From positions 466,982,001-467,046,000 of the forward strand of contig CM028136.1 in NCBI GenBank assembly GCA_016271365.2: 64,000 nt of DNA, in the 5' to 3' direction. Position 1 is the stretch's first letter, and each line of letters opens with the position of its first letter. Of this stretch, positions 32,769-44,818 are shown piece by piece. The DNA comes from Neoceratodus forsteri. Lineage: Eukaryota; Chordata; Ceratodontiformes; Ceratodontidae. Made by a program: the position numbers and the translations under genes. Under the pieces are notes generated by a model. The model searched no databases and was not told the origin of the DNA. It saw only the letters and a program-made list of their open reading frames with translations.

Positions 32769-35604
32769 TAGCACTACTATAAGAAACACATCTTTTATCC
32801 GAAGCTAATAATTGACTGAAGAAGGCATGGGTTGGTGAAAATGATGGCAAGCTCTGCCCCTGCTAAATCCAAGGGGATAGCCATTTTGCTTTGCCGGACC
32901 GCTGCCTGGAAGATAGACGGGGTAAAAAAAGATAATCAAGGCAGGTGGACAGTGGTAAGACTAACCTCTCCAGAGGGAGTTATGATTTTGGGTAACATAT
33001 ATGCCCCTAACAGGGAACACATGGATTTCTTCCCGGCAATAAGTCAGGCAATCTCAGAACTACAAACAGATGCCCCCCCCCATTATCTTAGGAGGGGACT
33101 TCAATATAGTGGAGGACATATATTTGGATAAGTCCATTCCCACGGCGCAGACTAACCCTAAAGGCGGCACTCCCTTACCGAGCTACAAGAAGAATGGACC
33201 TTAGTTGACGCTTGGCGTAGGGCGCACCCTACTGCTAGAGACTATACTTTCTTTTCCACACCGCACCAAACCCATAGTCGTATAGACTTTTGGTTAGTGA
33301 ATGACTTAGCTGGGGAGGGTATCTCTGGGACCGGGATAGGCTCAATAAAAATTTCGGACCACTCGCCGGTATGGCTGACATATCTCTCTACTAAACAATC
33401 TTCTCATAAAGTCTGATGGCACTGCAACCCATTACTGTTCAAAGACCCATATTTTAAGAGTATGCTTTCTAGGGCCACAAAAGAGTATTTCGCACTAAAC
33501 TCAGACTGTGGTGTGTAACCTAGCATGGTTTGGGATGCCTTTAAAGCAGTGCTGTGGGGGTGCATTGTCACCTTCTCAGCAAATCGAGATAAAGTACGGA
33601 AAACCAAGCTGAAAACCATGCAAGCAGATTTGGCTAGGTTGGAATAATCCTTTAAGGCGACCCCGGGAGCGAGTACGGATAGAGAGCTATACCATAAAAT
33701 CATTAATTTAAAATATCAGATTAATGAAAGACTACAACAAAAGGTAGAGTGGCTCCTCTTTCACTCTAAGCAGGTGTACTGGGCCAATGGGGAAAGAATG
33801 GGAAAGCTTCTGGCCTATCGTTTACGTAAGCAGCAGGTGGCCCCGAGGATATATTCCCTTCGTACCCCCTCGGGAACAATAACGTCTACCCTCAACGAGG
33901 TGAATCATACAATGCGGTCATTTTATGAATCTTTATATAAATCCCACTCCATGGTTAACCCAGCGGAGATGAGCCAGAAGATACTGAGCTTTTGTCATCA
34001 AATGCACCTCCCATCCCTTTCAGCTGAGCAGGTGGGACAATTGGAAGCACCGGTTTCTTGTGAAGAATTATGACTCATGTTAGGAAAAATGGTGCGGGGG
34101 AAAGCCCCCAGACCGGACGGTATGTCAGTCGAGCTATATCAAGCGTTAGGCTCAGATATACTTCTCCCGCTTCAACAAGCCCTTCAGGACTCTCATAACA
34201 AGACTTCCCTTCCACCATCAATGAGGGATGCACTTATCACTCTGCTGCCCAAAAAGTTATCCGATCCATTGGATTGTGCTAATTTTAGGCCAATATCTTT
34301 ATTGCCAGTAGATACTAAGATTCTAGCTAAGGTGCTTGCCACCAGACTGAGTGTTGTATTTCCCTCTATTATTAACCCGGCACAGGTGGGTTTTATAAGG
34401 GGAAAGACAGGTGCAGATAACACATGCCTACTACTCGGCCTTAAGTGGATAGCATCCAGGTCTTCCCACCCCATGGCTGCCATGGAGATAGATTTTGCCA
34501 AGACTTTCAATTCTATTGAGTGGGTAAACCTACATGAAACCTTAAAGGTGTTTGGTTTTGGGCCATGCTTCCAGCAATGGATTCACACTTTGTATGAATC
34601 ACCCAGGGCATGCATCCTTACAAATGGGGATATCTCTCCTCCCTTTTCACTACAAAGGGGCACGAGGCAGGGCTGTCCACTTTCTCCCCTCCTGTTTTTG
34701 ATTGCCTTAGATCTGCTTATAAGGGTCATTGGCTCAGACCCATTGATTCAGGGTATTGAATGTGGGGAGCAGTCATATGTGGCGATGGCATATGCAGATG
34801 ACCTGTTACTAACTATAACCAACCCTCGACAAGCAATTCTGGAGGTACTTTTGATTCTGGAAGAGTTTGCCGCAATCTCTGGGCTGAGGATCAATCAAAA
34901 AAGACCATCATCACGCCACTAAACCTCCTCTGTACAAGGGAGTATATATTGGGCACTAGCTTTTCATGGGTAGACCATTATTTCCAATATTTAGGAATTC
35001 AAATCCCTTTTAAGTGGGCGGCCCTTGAAATGGCTAATTTCTCCCCCTTATATGCTCAGCTGACTGTGGAAGTGGAGAGATGGTGGAAAATTAAGCTATC
35101 CCTCCTGGGAAGGGTAGCTACAATCTGGATGCTGTTTCTACCTTGGGTATTATTTCTCTTAAATAATTTACCCATATCCCTATCTAAAAAACTTTTTCAA
35201 ACATTAGATAAGTTAGCATTTAATTTTATATGGGATTATAAAACGCCAAGATGGAATAGGCAAAACATAAGGGTGCATTGGTCCGGGGAGCCTTAATCTA
35301 CCTGGGTTTTATACATATAATCTGGCCTGTATGGCCTCCCAGGCCACTAGGTGGTTCATGCCACAAAGTAGGGCAACCCCTCTCTGGGTGCAATTGGAAG
35401 CGGATTTGGTAAGCCCCTCCTTGCTATATAATCTTTTAGTGGCCCACTATAAGATGGATGTACAACTCCCCCCTATAATCTCCTATACTGCTAAGGCTTG
35501 GAGACTATTAGGCGTGAAATCCCACACGTCAAAACAAGAATGGTTTCCCCCATTGCAGCTGGCCCCAATATGGCATAATAAGTTAGAAAATGGGCTTTTT
35601 ATTT

Positions 35605-37075
35605 CCTGATCTCTGATTGGCTGGTACCCCTACTGGGGGGGGGGTACATTAACTTTCAATAGACGACCAGGAAATAAAAAGTACCGACCCCAGTGCCCCT
35701 TCACCCACTCAGATTATCCCTGTGCCCACCATGCCTCCTTATTGGCCAAAAGCACCCAATTTAATTTTAAATCCCCGCCATTTTTTTGTCTCGCTTAGTG
35801 AGAGATACTGCACCCCCAAAGCTCCCTACTTCACTGCCAGCTGCCTGACAAAAACTGCACATCAACCTCTCAGATGTCCTCATTTTTGGCTACATTTTTT
35901 TCTTTTTTTTTTAATTTACATTATTTTTCTGTCCTCCCATGGCCCGACACTCTCCCACTCACATAGCCTTGTGCCCATACAATTTTAAATGTACTTGCTG
36001 CCACGTTTTCTCTCGCTAAGTGAGCTACCTCGTACACCCACAGGCTACCCTGTCCTTTCAAAGCTGGCTGCTGTTTATTTATGTAAAAAAAAAAAAATCC
36101 AGTATTTATTATGTAGTCAGAGAGAGACAAATCATTTCTCACAGTTGCCATCACTTCCAAAGACAGCACTCTCCCAACAGTGGTCTCGCGCTGTGTAACC
36201 ATCTCTGTTAAACTGTTTCCCCTCGACGTCCTCCGGCTGTGACTATGGATTTCAGTTTAAAAAGAAATATATACAGATACAGTGAATGCACAGCTGCCAC
36301 ACTGTAACCTCTAACCCTAAGCGGCAACCATGCTTAATTCTCAATGCTTCAGGCAACCTTTACAGTGGTCTCCCTCCCAGTCCAGACTGCAATATCTGAA
36401 CAAAAATCTCTCCTCTGCCTTTAGAAAAAATGGGAAAAATTACAGTAACCTTCCCATTGTGCCATTTCTCACGTTCAGGGATCGCGATCTAAAAGTGTGT
36501 GTGTAGTGGTGGTGGCGGTCGAGAGTGGCTGGTGGGGGTGGGGGTTCGAACTACAGGAAATATGCAGCAAACCTGCATGACAGTGCAGTCAGGAGTGTAC
36601 TGTCTTTAGAAATGACTGGGGCTGTGAGAAATTATGACTTCTCTCTACCTGACCGCAAAAATTAACACTGGATCATGTTTCTTTTCCCATCTAAAAGTGT
36701 GTGTGGTGTGGGGGGGTAGCGGTAGGACCAGACAGATATATGCAGCAAACACTACAGAGCCCAGTCCTGGCTAATACAGTAGAAACAGGGACTATTTTTT
36801 CCAAAAAGGGGCAAACATAACATTCATAGTCATTTTCTATAGAATTACTTCTTTGTTTTTTGTAATCCTAAAAAAATGACACAGTTAGCCCATTTTCTAA
36901 GCACAATATTGCCCTCCAGGGTGGTCGGTATGGGCAATACCAGACCGGCCAGGAGCTATAAGGCCCTCCGCCTGTGGCGTCGAGCCTCATTACGCCCCTG
37001 GCCGGTCCGGTATTGCCCAATACCACCCACCCTATTGGGCACTATTGCTTGCTTAATCGAGGTTGAAGGGGTGAG
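35605..37075. mobile_element. Unidentified insertion in L1 ORF2, ends in a hairpin
   Basis: L1 ORF2 stops matching after LENGLF (about 35603) and resumes near 37080 with NWNRWQQKGI. The intervening ~1.47 kb has no recognisable coding domain. It contains a G-run at 35634-35644, paired short motifs ctcgcttagtgag (35791) and ctcgctaagtgag (36012), and a strong compound hairpin at its right end (36893-37060). The hairpin matches one at 44819-44976. The boundaries come from the L1 frame, not from target duplications. Confidence 0.65.
36893..37060. repeat. Compound hairpin, copy 1 (conserved loop, variable stems)
   Basis: Preceded by cattttctaagcaca. The word TATTGCC, or its complement GGCAATA, occurs four times: atattgccctcc, gggcaatacc, ggtattgcccaa and gggcactattg (degenerate). 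A longer stem pairs agaccggccagg with cctggccggtcc. The loop contains gtggcgtcgagcctcattac followed by gccc. Copy 2 at 44819-44976 has the same framework and loop but different stem words. Confidence 0.75.
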
Positions 37076-38397
37076 TGTAAATTGGAATCGATGGCAACAA
37101 AAAGGCATACAAATAGTCCAAGACCTGAGTGTCCGGGGGGGGGGCATCTGCTTTCGTTTGAACAAATACAGGAAAAATATAGTCTACCATATAAATATTT
37201 TTGGCATTATTTACAGATCTGCAGTGCTTTAACACCTTTGATTTCTAAAAACCCAGTCAGTACGAAGTGGCAGTGGCTCACTGACTCTCACTGGCGAGGC
37301 TCTCGAAAAGGTCTCATGGGGAGGTTTTACAGCACTTGGAGGGACTCGCACCCTGACCCAATGCATAGATGTAGAGTGCAATGAGAATCACTATTGGGGG
37401 TAGCCATATCTGAGGAACAATGGTTGTCCAACTGTAAAAATATTTATTACTCATATAGAGATCCTAATAGCCATTTCATACAACTAAAAATACTGTTGCT
37501 TTGGTATCGTACCCCAGCAATACTACATAAGAGGGGTCTACTGGGCCATAGATGTTACTGGCGTTGTTCGCAGCCAGATGCACATATTGCACACATACTT
37601 TGGTCCTGCTCCCTTTTGGCATCATTCTGGGATATGGTAGCCAAGGATTTGTCACAAGTGTTAGGCACCAGGCTGGCCTTGTCTGCCTCTTTGGTCCTCT
37701 TAGGAGATACTAGGCATATTGAATTCCTTTCTAAACCTTTGCAGCAATGGGTGGTCTCCTCCATCTTAGAAGCTAAACACCTATTGCTTATGTCCTGGAG
37801 ACAGCCTTCTATACCCACTAGAAAGATGTGACATGAAGCCTTAGCTAGGCTATCCTTGTTTGAAAATCTCTTGGGCTTGCTGGGACCAAGTATGCAGCCA
37901 TTCTTAGCTAAATGGGGACCATACCTTCAGTCTGACTATTTACATATTATATAAATAGGTAAGAATCCTCTCTTAGAGTGTCCTTAATTAGGTAGTGGCC
38001 CAATAGGATGGGTGGCTATCCCTTTTTCCCCTCCCTTCCTCCCCCCCCTTACCCTTCTGGGCGTATTGTGTGTAGCTGGAGTACAACTGAAGAGAGAGGT
38101 GGAAGCACAAATAGTATGGTATGGTGGTAGTTATGGTGGATGATAGAAATGCAACTCAGGGATAGTTGCTATTACCATTTTGTGGACTGAATCTAGCGAA
38201 TAATTATGATGTACAGTTTTGTATAAGTATATATATATAAATAATTATGGGTAAAAGAAATTATAATATTGGTATATGTCTGACCTTGGCTATATGTTTA
38301 CATCGGTCTATAACTTTGTGCAGAGTATCATAGTATGTAATAAAAAAAAAAAAAAGGAAAAAGAAAATACCTAATAAAACATTATGTGACAAAAAAA

Positions 38398-38412
38398 AAA
38401 ATCAAGGATATA
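38398..38412 (+). repeat. L1 target-site duplication, right copy
   Basis: Exact repeat of 28864-28878, directly following the A-rich tail. CR1 ORF1 coding (IKDINNWLRLWTTREGIG) resumes through it. Confidence 0.92.
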
Positions 38413-38694
38413 AACAATTGGCTAAGGCTATGGACAACTAGGGAAGGAATAGGATACATTACACATTGAGAGGAGTTCATAAATGAATCTACTTATTTCT
38501 GCAAAGATGGTCTTCACCATAGCTAAAAGGTAGCAGAAAGCTAAGATTGGCATTAAGAAAAGTTGTGGAAAAAGCTTTAAACTAACAAAGAAGGGGAGAG
38601 TGGGCAGGGGACAGATAAAAAAGGAAAGTAGGATAGCGGGAAATACTAACTCAGATATTAAACAGAGGAAAACAAGCTTCAGATTTAAAAATAT
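38413..38694 (+). pseudogene. CR1 ORF1 esterase domain, second half
   Basis: Continues the split frame with NNWLRLWTTREGIGYI, then EEFINESTYFCKDGLHHS, which holds the D-G-L-H block that supplies the catalytic Asp and His in CR1 esterases. A Lys-rich stretch follows before the palindromic element C. Stops are present. Confidence 0.75.
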
Positions 38695-39356
38695 GTGCCT
38701 CAATTCTAAAACAGTTATGCCTGGCGTAACCGAACATGCGCTAAAAAGAATGGTGCAAGTAGCAAGTTATGCCAGCAGTTGTGACGTGTGGGATTCTACA
38801 ATGTGGCCTTCGACATGCCGCAGGCCACTTGAGCCAAGGTGCAGTTACACCAGCAGTTGCACCATAAACCCCCTGTGACATGGTGCTAGGGGGTTTATGG
38901 CAGCAGTTCTGTCCTATTCTAGTAGGGCAGCAACAAAGCCCCCAATGTCAGGATATTACAAGACCCCAGGAGAAGAACCATCAATATAAATGACACCAGC
39001 ATTTAGCTGGCATAACTGTACATATGCCCTCCGGGGGTTCTGTAGACCCGCTGCACCCACTCCATGATGTGCCCCCCATGCCCAGAACACCCCCGTTGTC
39101 ACCCCACAGGGCATCCCACAACCGCCCCAGCCCCCAATCTCCCATAGTAGAGGTGCCCAGCTGGGCATCTCGCACTCCCCAACCCCAGAACCCCAAACCG
39201 TAAATGTCCTGCAGGGCAGCCCACACACATCATGCCCCCAAACCCCATACTGCTATCAGCCCCCAGAGGAGCTCTGCCTCTCTCCAGGATCCAGTCTCAC
39301 TCCGGCAACAGGTCCCTGCAGTGCCGCCAAACCATTAAATTAATTATCACCCAGAT

Positions 39357-39377
39357 TCCTGGTAGTCTAGTGGCCCC
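39357..39377 (+). repeat. Left tRNA-like module of element C
   Basis: TTCCTGGTAGTCTAGTGGCC: fits the A-box pattern TRGYNNARNNG at tagtctagtgg and the family consensus ccctggtrgtctagtgg. Confidence 0.75.
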
Positions 39378-39462
39378 AATCTCCCCACCCATCAGTTATA
39401 CACCCACACCTTCTGACCATTCTCTAGATGGCACTGGCACTGCTCTCCTCTCACTCATGGCC

Positions 39463-39590
39463 AGCCACCGACTGAGTTCTGAATGAGCGCTACTGTATAG
39501 ACGTGCTCAAACTAAATGAATACTCATTCGCTTGAGAGTGTCTATACAGTAAATGCCTGCGTGGAGCTTAGTCAGTGGCTGGCTGTGGAG
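39463..39590. repeat. Central palindrome of element C
   Basis: Conserved frame ggccagccaccgactgagtt on the left and gcttagtcagtggctggct on the right. The heart pairs gaatgagc with gcttgag-type blocks and tactgtatagac with gtctatacagta. The heart is unrelated to that of B, D or E. Confidence 0.78.
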
Positions 39591-39668
39591 GTGAGAGGTG
39601 GGCTGTGCCAGTGCCAGCTGGGGATGGGTGGGAGGTGCAGGTGGACTGGCACTGCTGGGTGGGTGGGT

Positions 39669-39692
39669 GGGGGCTACTAGACTACCAGTATC
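39669..39692 (-). repeat. Right tRNA-like module of element C
   Basis: Reversed module gggggctactagactaccag. One change (tagtctagtag instead of gtgg) relative to the left copy. Confidence 0.7.
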
Positions 39693-40034
39693 CTGGAGTT
39701 ATTTATTTTTTACCATATGCACTAAATTCAGGTCAGAGAATGGATGGGTGGATGGAGTTGCCCTGTGGGGCTATTACTATTCCAGGGATCAGGGCTGGGA
39801 TACACAGCTGCCCTGTGGGGCTTTGGGGAGCACTTGCTGGGGGGGTTGTGACTTGTGACATGCCCCTCGTGTATGCCCTTCATTTGGCGTAGCCTCTGCA
39901 TGTCGCAAGTCACAGGACTTAGCTGTGAGGACCCTACCCCTTCTAGAATAGGGTGCAGGGTCCATGTCGGAACTGCATTTAACACAAGTTGCTTTTGGTG
40001 AAAACTTGCACCAAGCTTCTAGAATCCCACCCCT

Positions 40035-42830
40035 GGTCTGTAAATGCAAGATGTCTTAATATTAACAAAAAGTCAGAGTTGGAATTAATGCTGACTGTAG
40101 AGAACATAGATATTTGTATGATTACTGAAATGTGGTGGGAACCCAGTGTGGAATGGAACAGAAATAAAGAGGGCTACAAATTGTTCATTAAGGACAGGCA
40201 AAATAAGAAAGGAGGAGGTGTGGTGATTTACATGAAAAATAAAATAAATGCAGATGTTGTTACTGAACTAAGAGAATCAGGATCGGAATCAACATGGTTA
40301 AGCTTGAAAGGCATAAATAGGAAGAAATTATACTTGGGGCTTTACTATAGGGCACCTAACATTAATGGAGAAATGGATACATGCATTGAGAACAAAACTG
40401 AATATATGGCCCAGAAGGGAGACATACTTGTCTTGGGTGACTTTAACCACTCAGAATTGAAATGGAGAAATCCTGTAATCTTAGATGTACTTAGTAATCA
40501 TTTCACTGATATACTACACATGGCAGGACTATCTCAACTAGCTAATAAACCGACAAGGGTAACAGTGTGTTGGACTTAATTATTACTAACAGGGATGATA
40601 TGATTTTGAAAATTGAGATAAGAGAAGATTTGAGTAACAGTGACCATAACATTGTTCAGTTCCGCATCAAGAAAAATTATGTGTGTAAAACCAAAGGAGC
40701 CACTATTGTTAGAAACTGCAAGAAGGCAAATTTTAACAAAATTAAATACGAATGATCAAAATGGGCCTGGGATAAAGATTTTGAGGGAATAAATATCAAG
40801 TGAAATGTGATTGCTTTTCAAAATTAAATTGCTGCAACTTGAAGAGACCTATATGCCAACAAAAAAATGTACAATAAAAAAGGAAAAAGACCTGCATGAT
40901 ACACTAATAAAGTGTTGAAGTTGAGTAAGCAAAAGGAAAAAGCCTTTGAGAAAATGAAATCAGGGGGAAGTTCCGATAGTAGGGAACCATGTAAAAAACT
41001 GTTAAAACAACTTAGACTATTAGGTCAGAAAGGAATACGGTTGAATTTAGCTTAGCACATGCTGAGGACAATAGTAAAAGCTTTTATGCATATATAAGCA
41101 ATCAGAATAGAACAAATAATCAAAGTGGTCCATTAGTTAAGGATGGAAAGAAGATAAATACCCCCCAAAATATGGCTGGAAGTTTTAATAACTATTTTGG
41201 ATCAGTATTTGAAAAAGGAAACATTGAAAAATGTGATATAAAACAAAACATATGTCCAAATCTAGTTTTAATCTTTAGACTGTGGCAACTCAAATATATG
41301 ATACACAAACTTAGAGTGCATAAATCTGCAGGACCAGACTTCCTAATCCCAAGACTTATTAAAGGGATAGGAAATTACATATTGCATCCATTAAATACAA
41401 TTTTCAATGCCTCATTCATCACAAGGATAGTACTGGACAATTGGAAGCATGCAATAGTAATACCGTTGTATAAAAAAGGGGACAGATCCAATAGATCTAA
41501 TTATAGGCCAGTTAATTTAACTGCAATTTTATGCAAAATTGCTAAAAGTTTCCTAAAACTTAAATTTGAAGAGAATATTGTTAGTCTGGGACTAGCTGAT
41601 AATACTCAACATGGGTTCAGAAAACAGAGAAGTTGCACTACCAACCACTTATGCTTCTATGAAACAGCCAATAGGGCACTTGACAACAATATACCCCTAT
41701 GGATGTCATATGTTTAGATTTTCAAAAGGCATTCGACAAAGTACCACATAAAAATGTAATTGATAAACTGGCCTTATTTGGAATCGACAGTAGATTGATT
41801 ATGTGGACAAAAAACTGGTTAGATAAAAGGGAGCAATCAGAGTATTAGATGAAAAGTCTTCCCCTGTGGGAGTTACCAGTGGTGTACCACAGGGGTCAGT
41901 ATTAGGGCCAACACTTTTCTCCTTATACATCTCTGACATAAATTATACTACTATGAAATTCGTGGATGCCATCAAATTAGGTGGGCCAGTAGGTACTTTA
42001 AAACAACAAGATAACATGAAGCAGGATCTAGAAAGCATTGAAGACTGGTCATTAAAAAATACAATGTCTCTTACCATAAACAAATGTACAGTCATGCACT
42101 AGGCAGATCCAGTGAGGCACAAAATTACAGATTGAATGGAAATAACTTAAAGGCAATCAATCAGGAGAAAGACTGTGATATAATAGTTGACAATAAACTA
42201 GAATTTAAGCCACACAGACCACACATTATAAAACAGGCTAACTTTATGATTAAAAGTATCTGAAGGAGTTTTATTAATAAATCTATGGGCCATTTGCTGC
42301 CTCTGTACAAAACATATGTAAGACCACACCTGGATCTTGGGTCTCAGTTGTGGTTCCCTAACAGGAAAGGAGAAATAAATAGAATGGAAAGAGTGCAGCG
42401 AAAGTTTACAATAATGATCAGATCAACGAACACATTAAGCTATGAAACTAGACTCAAAAGAACTAGGTTGTTCTCACTACAGCAAAGAAGGGTTAGAGGA
42501 GATCGCATAATGATGTTTAAAGTTATGTCAGATCAAGGCTTAAGAGATAATATGGGAATTGGTATTCAAGTTAAACCAGAAACCCTAAGGGGTCATGAAA
42601 ATAAATTAGATTGCATACAGCAAAAAAGAACATAGGACATTTCTCCTTTATTAAAAGAGCTGGAAGATTATGGAATATCCTGCCAATGGATATAGTAAAT
42701 TCTGTATCAGTATTTACTTTCAAAGTTACATTAGATAAATGGCTATCAGAGAATGGCTCCAAATGGAAAAACGAAGGCAGGAATACTGAGGCTGAACAAA
42801 GAGGAAGGTGGTTGGGCAGAGAGCGACAGT
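40035..42830 (+). pseudogene. Old CR1 ORF2: endonuclease and reverse transcriptase
   Basis: Endonuclease: VNARCLNINKKSELELML at the start, ENIDICMITEMWW with the catalytic Glu, GDILVLGDFNHSELKW and NSDHNIVQF (40048-40670). RT: HKSAGPD, NYRPVNLTAI, QHGFRKQRSC, LDFQKAFDKVPHK, GVTSGVPQGSVLGP and MKFVDAIKLGG, where the active-site FADD has become FVDA (about 41957-41968). The C-terminal blocks PLYKTYVRPHLDLGSQLW and MERVQRKFT follow. Multiple stops and frameshifts. Much older than the CR1 copies ending in ttctatg. Confidence 0.88.
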
Positions 42831-44553
42831 GAAAAAGCAGAATACTGAACAAATACTTCTGCTTAGTATTCACAATGGAAAGGCAGGGGGAAATACCTAA
42901 TCCAGTCAATAGAAGCACCTGGATGGGGGTGATATTAGCCCTTTCACAGAAGAAAGGGTTCTGAAAGAACTCTTAAAACTGAAGATGGATAAAGCAATGG
43001 GGCCTGATGGGATTCACTCCAGAATTTTAAAAGAACTAAGGGAAGAACTAGTAACACCACTGACTACCCTTTTTAATAAATCATGGGAAGATGGGGTGGT
43101 ACCTGAGGACTGGAGGAGGGTGGATGTGATTCCCCTTCACAAAAGTGGGAGCAAGACAGAGACAGGACACTACAGACCTGTCAGTTTGACCTCAGTGGTA
43201 GGGAAAATGATGGAATCACTTCTGAAGGAAAGAATTGTTGAGTACCTAAAGGCCAGTGGGGCACAGGACCCAAGTCAGCATGGATTCACAGCGGGAAGGT
43301 CATGTCAGGCAAATCTAATTGATTTCTTTGACTGGGTGACCAAAGCAGTAGACCAAGGAGGGGCTGTGGACATGGCCTACCTAGACTTTAGCAAGGCATT
43401 TGACACAGTCCCGCACAAAAGATTAATAAACAAATTAGCCAGACTGGGAGTGGGTCCTAGGGTGGTAGCCTGGGTAAAACACTGGTTGGACAACAGAACA
43501 CAGCAGGTAATAGTAGAAGTGAAGAAAGGAGGGTTACTAGTGGGGTACCGCAGGGTTCAGTACTGGGGCCGGTCCTTTTTAATGTCTTTATAAGTTGCAT
43601 TGCAGAGGGACTGGAAGGGAAAGTTTGTCTCTTTGCAGATGACACAAAGATCTGCAACAGGGTTGATACACAAGGTGGGGTGGAAAGGATGAAAAGGGAC
43701 TTGGCAAGGTTGGAGGAATGGTCAAATGTATGGCAGCTTAGATTCAATGCAAAGAAGTGCAAAGTAATGCATCTGGGAAACAAAAATCCAGGGGAACAGT
43801 ACACAATGGGGAGTGAGATACTGACAACAACAAAACTGGAAAGGGACCTGGGGGTAGTCATATCAGATGACCTAAAGGTGGGCCAGTAATGTGAGAAGGC
43901 AGTAAAGAGGGCTGGGGGGGATACTGGGATGCATAGGGAGAGGCATCACCAGTAGAAAACGGGAAGTTGTTGGCCCTCTGTACAGACAGTTGGTAAGACC
44001 ACATCTGGAGTACTGTGTACAGTTCTCTAGACCCCATCTCCACAAAGACATAGACAGGGTGGAGACAGTCCAGAGGAGGGCAACCAAAATGATGCAGTGT
44101 CTGCATCAGAAGACATGTGAAGAAAGACTAAAGGAACTAAAGTTGTATAGCCTCGAGGAAAGGAGGGAGGGGAGACATGATAGAAACTTTCAAATAACTC
44201 AAGAGAATCAACAAAGTCCAAGAGAGTAGCATCTTTCAGAAAAAGAGATGTGCAAAAACAAGGGGGCACAATAGAGGGGGATGGCTCAGAGGTAATGTGA
44301 GGAAGTATTTCTTCACAGAGAGGGCTGTGGATACATGGAACAGCCTTTTTGAGGAGGTCATAGAGTCAAAAACAGTGGGGGAATTCAAGAATGCATGGGA
44401 CAGACATAAGGCAATTCCAGTGGGGGGTTGGAGGAAGAAGGCTGTTGGTTAACTAGGATCTGCAGCTTATCAATTAGGTAGGGAAATGGGCAGACTAGGT
44501 GGGCCAAGTGTTCCTTATCTGCCATCAAATTCTATGTTTCTATGTTTCTGTAA
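42831..44553 (+). mobile_element. CR1 element, 5' truncated, younger subfamily
   Basis: Starts within ORF2 between endonuclease and RT, immediately at the end of the older LINE, and ends in ttctatgtttctatgtttct. Matches the copies at 1-2378 and 14225-15716. RT ORF pieces lie at 42985-43593 and 43680-43889, with the C-terminus at 43990-44350. Confidence 0.92.
42985..43593 (+). pseudogene. CR1 reverse transcriptase N-terminal half
   Basis: 202 residues: KAMGPDGIHSRILKEL, EDWRRVDVIPLHKSGS, YRPVSLTSVVGKM, QHGFTAGRSC and LDFSKAFDTVPHKRL. A frameshift after QVIVEV diverts the frame before the VPQGS block. The FADD block (CLFADDTKICNRV) appears in another frame at about 43628-43665. Dead. Confidence 0.88.
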
Positions 44554-44818
44554 ATGGAAAACTAATTTACTGTGTTTCTTTCAGAACCACTTCTCAGCGG
44601 GACATACTGCTACTCTGACCTGCCCTTGGGGGGGGGGGTTAGTGCCATAACAACTACAAGTAAGGATGCCGTTGCAGCTCAAATGTCCTCAAGTAAAAAA
44701 AAAAGACAGGCGGAGGAACTATTTTACTAACAATTAAGACAAACATGTAAGTGTTTTACTATTAAATATTATGCATTTTAGTTATGACATACATCTGTAT
44801 TTTAGATAACCATTTCAT

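Larger units (their letters stand above)
31533..37950 (+). pseudogene. L1 ORF2 (endonuclease, reverse transcriptase, C-terminus), interrupted
   Basis: Starts MSNATKALRWISWNVKGLN, the endonuclease N-terminus, is cut at 31635 by an L2 copy, and resumes at 32769 (IALL, then ETHLLSEA). Later endonuclease blocks (LGNIYAPN, and SDHSPVW near 33360) are in several frames. RT: GKAPRPDG, FRPISLLPVDTKILAK, GFIRGKTG, MEIDFAKTFNSIEW, LQRGTRQGCPLSPLLF and MAYADDLLLT (Asp pair near 34797-34802). In the usual AFD block the residues here are TFN. The C-terminal third is cut by an insertion at about 35605-37075 and then continues (FEQIQEKYSLPYKYFW). Confidence 0.9.
28879..38397 (+). mobile_element. L1-superfamily LINE with 15-bp target duplication and two later insertions
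   Basis: 5' UTR from 28879, ORF1 at about 29164-30597, inter-ORF region, ORF2 from 31533 to about 37950, and a 3' end with AATAAA-like signals and A-rich tail (38340-38397). Without the L2 (31635-32768) and the unknown insertion (about 35605-37075) the element would be about 6.9 kb, a full L1 length. It is flanked by aaaatcaaggatata on both sides. Stops and frameshifts make it inactive. The RT motifs fit the L1/Tx1 group; I cannot decide the subclade. Confidence 0.92.
38695..40034. mobile_element. Palindromic-family element C, 1.34 kb
   Basis: The left end gtgcctcaattctaaaacag with ttatgcctgg closely matches the reversed right end of element D (ggcaccaattctagaatgg, ttatgcctga). Its own right end reversed is ccaggggtgggattctagaag. 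One module per arm (39357-39377 and 39669-39692) is mirrored about 39513. It lies between ORF1 and ORF2 of the old CR1 LINE. GC-rich open frames inside are not coding. Confidence 0.72.
28418..42830 (+). mobile_element. Old CR1-type LINE, split by L1 and element C
   Basis: Coding parts in order: ORF1 esterase start (28640-28878), ORF1 continuation (38413-38640), then ORF2 endonuclease and reverse transcriptase (40035-42640) and a 3' end at about 42830. The 9.5-kb L1 at 28879-38397 interrupts ORF1, and element C (38695-40034) sits between ORF1 and ORF2. Removing both restores a collinear CR1-type LINE. All frames are degenerate. It may begin upstream at 25360. Confidence 0.8.
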
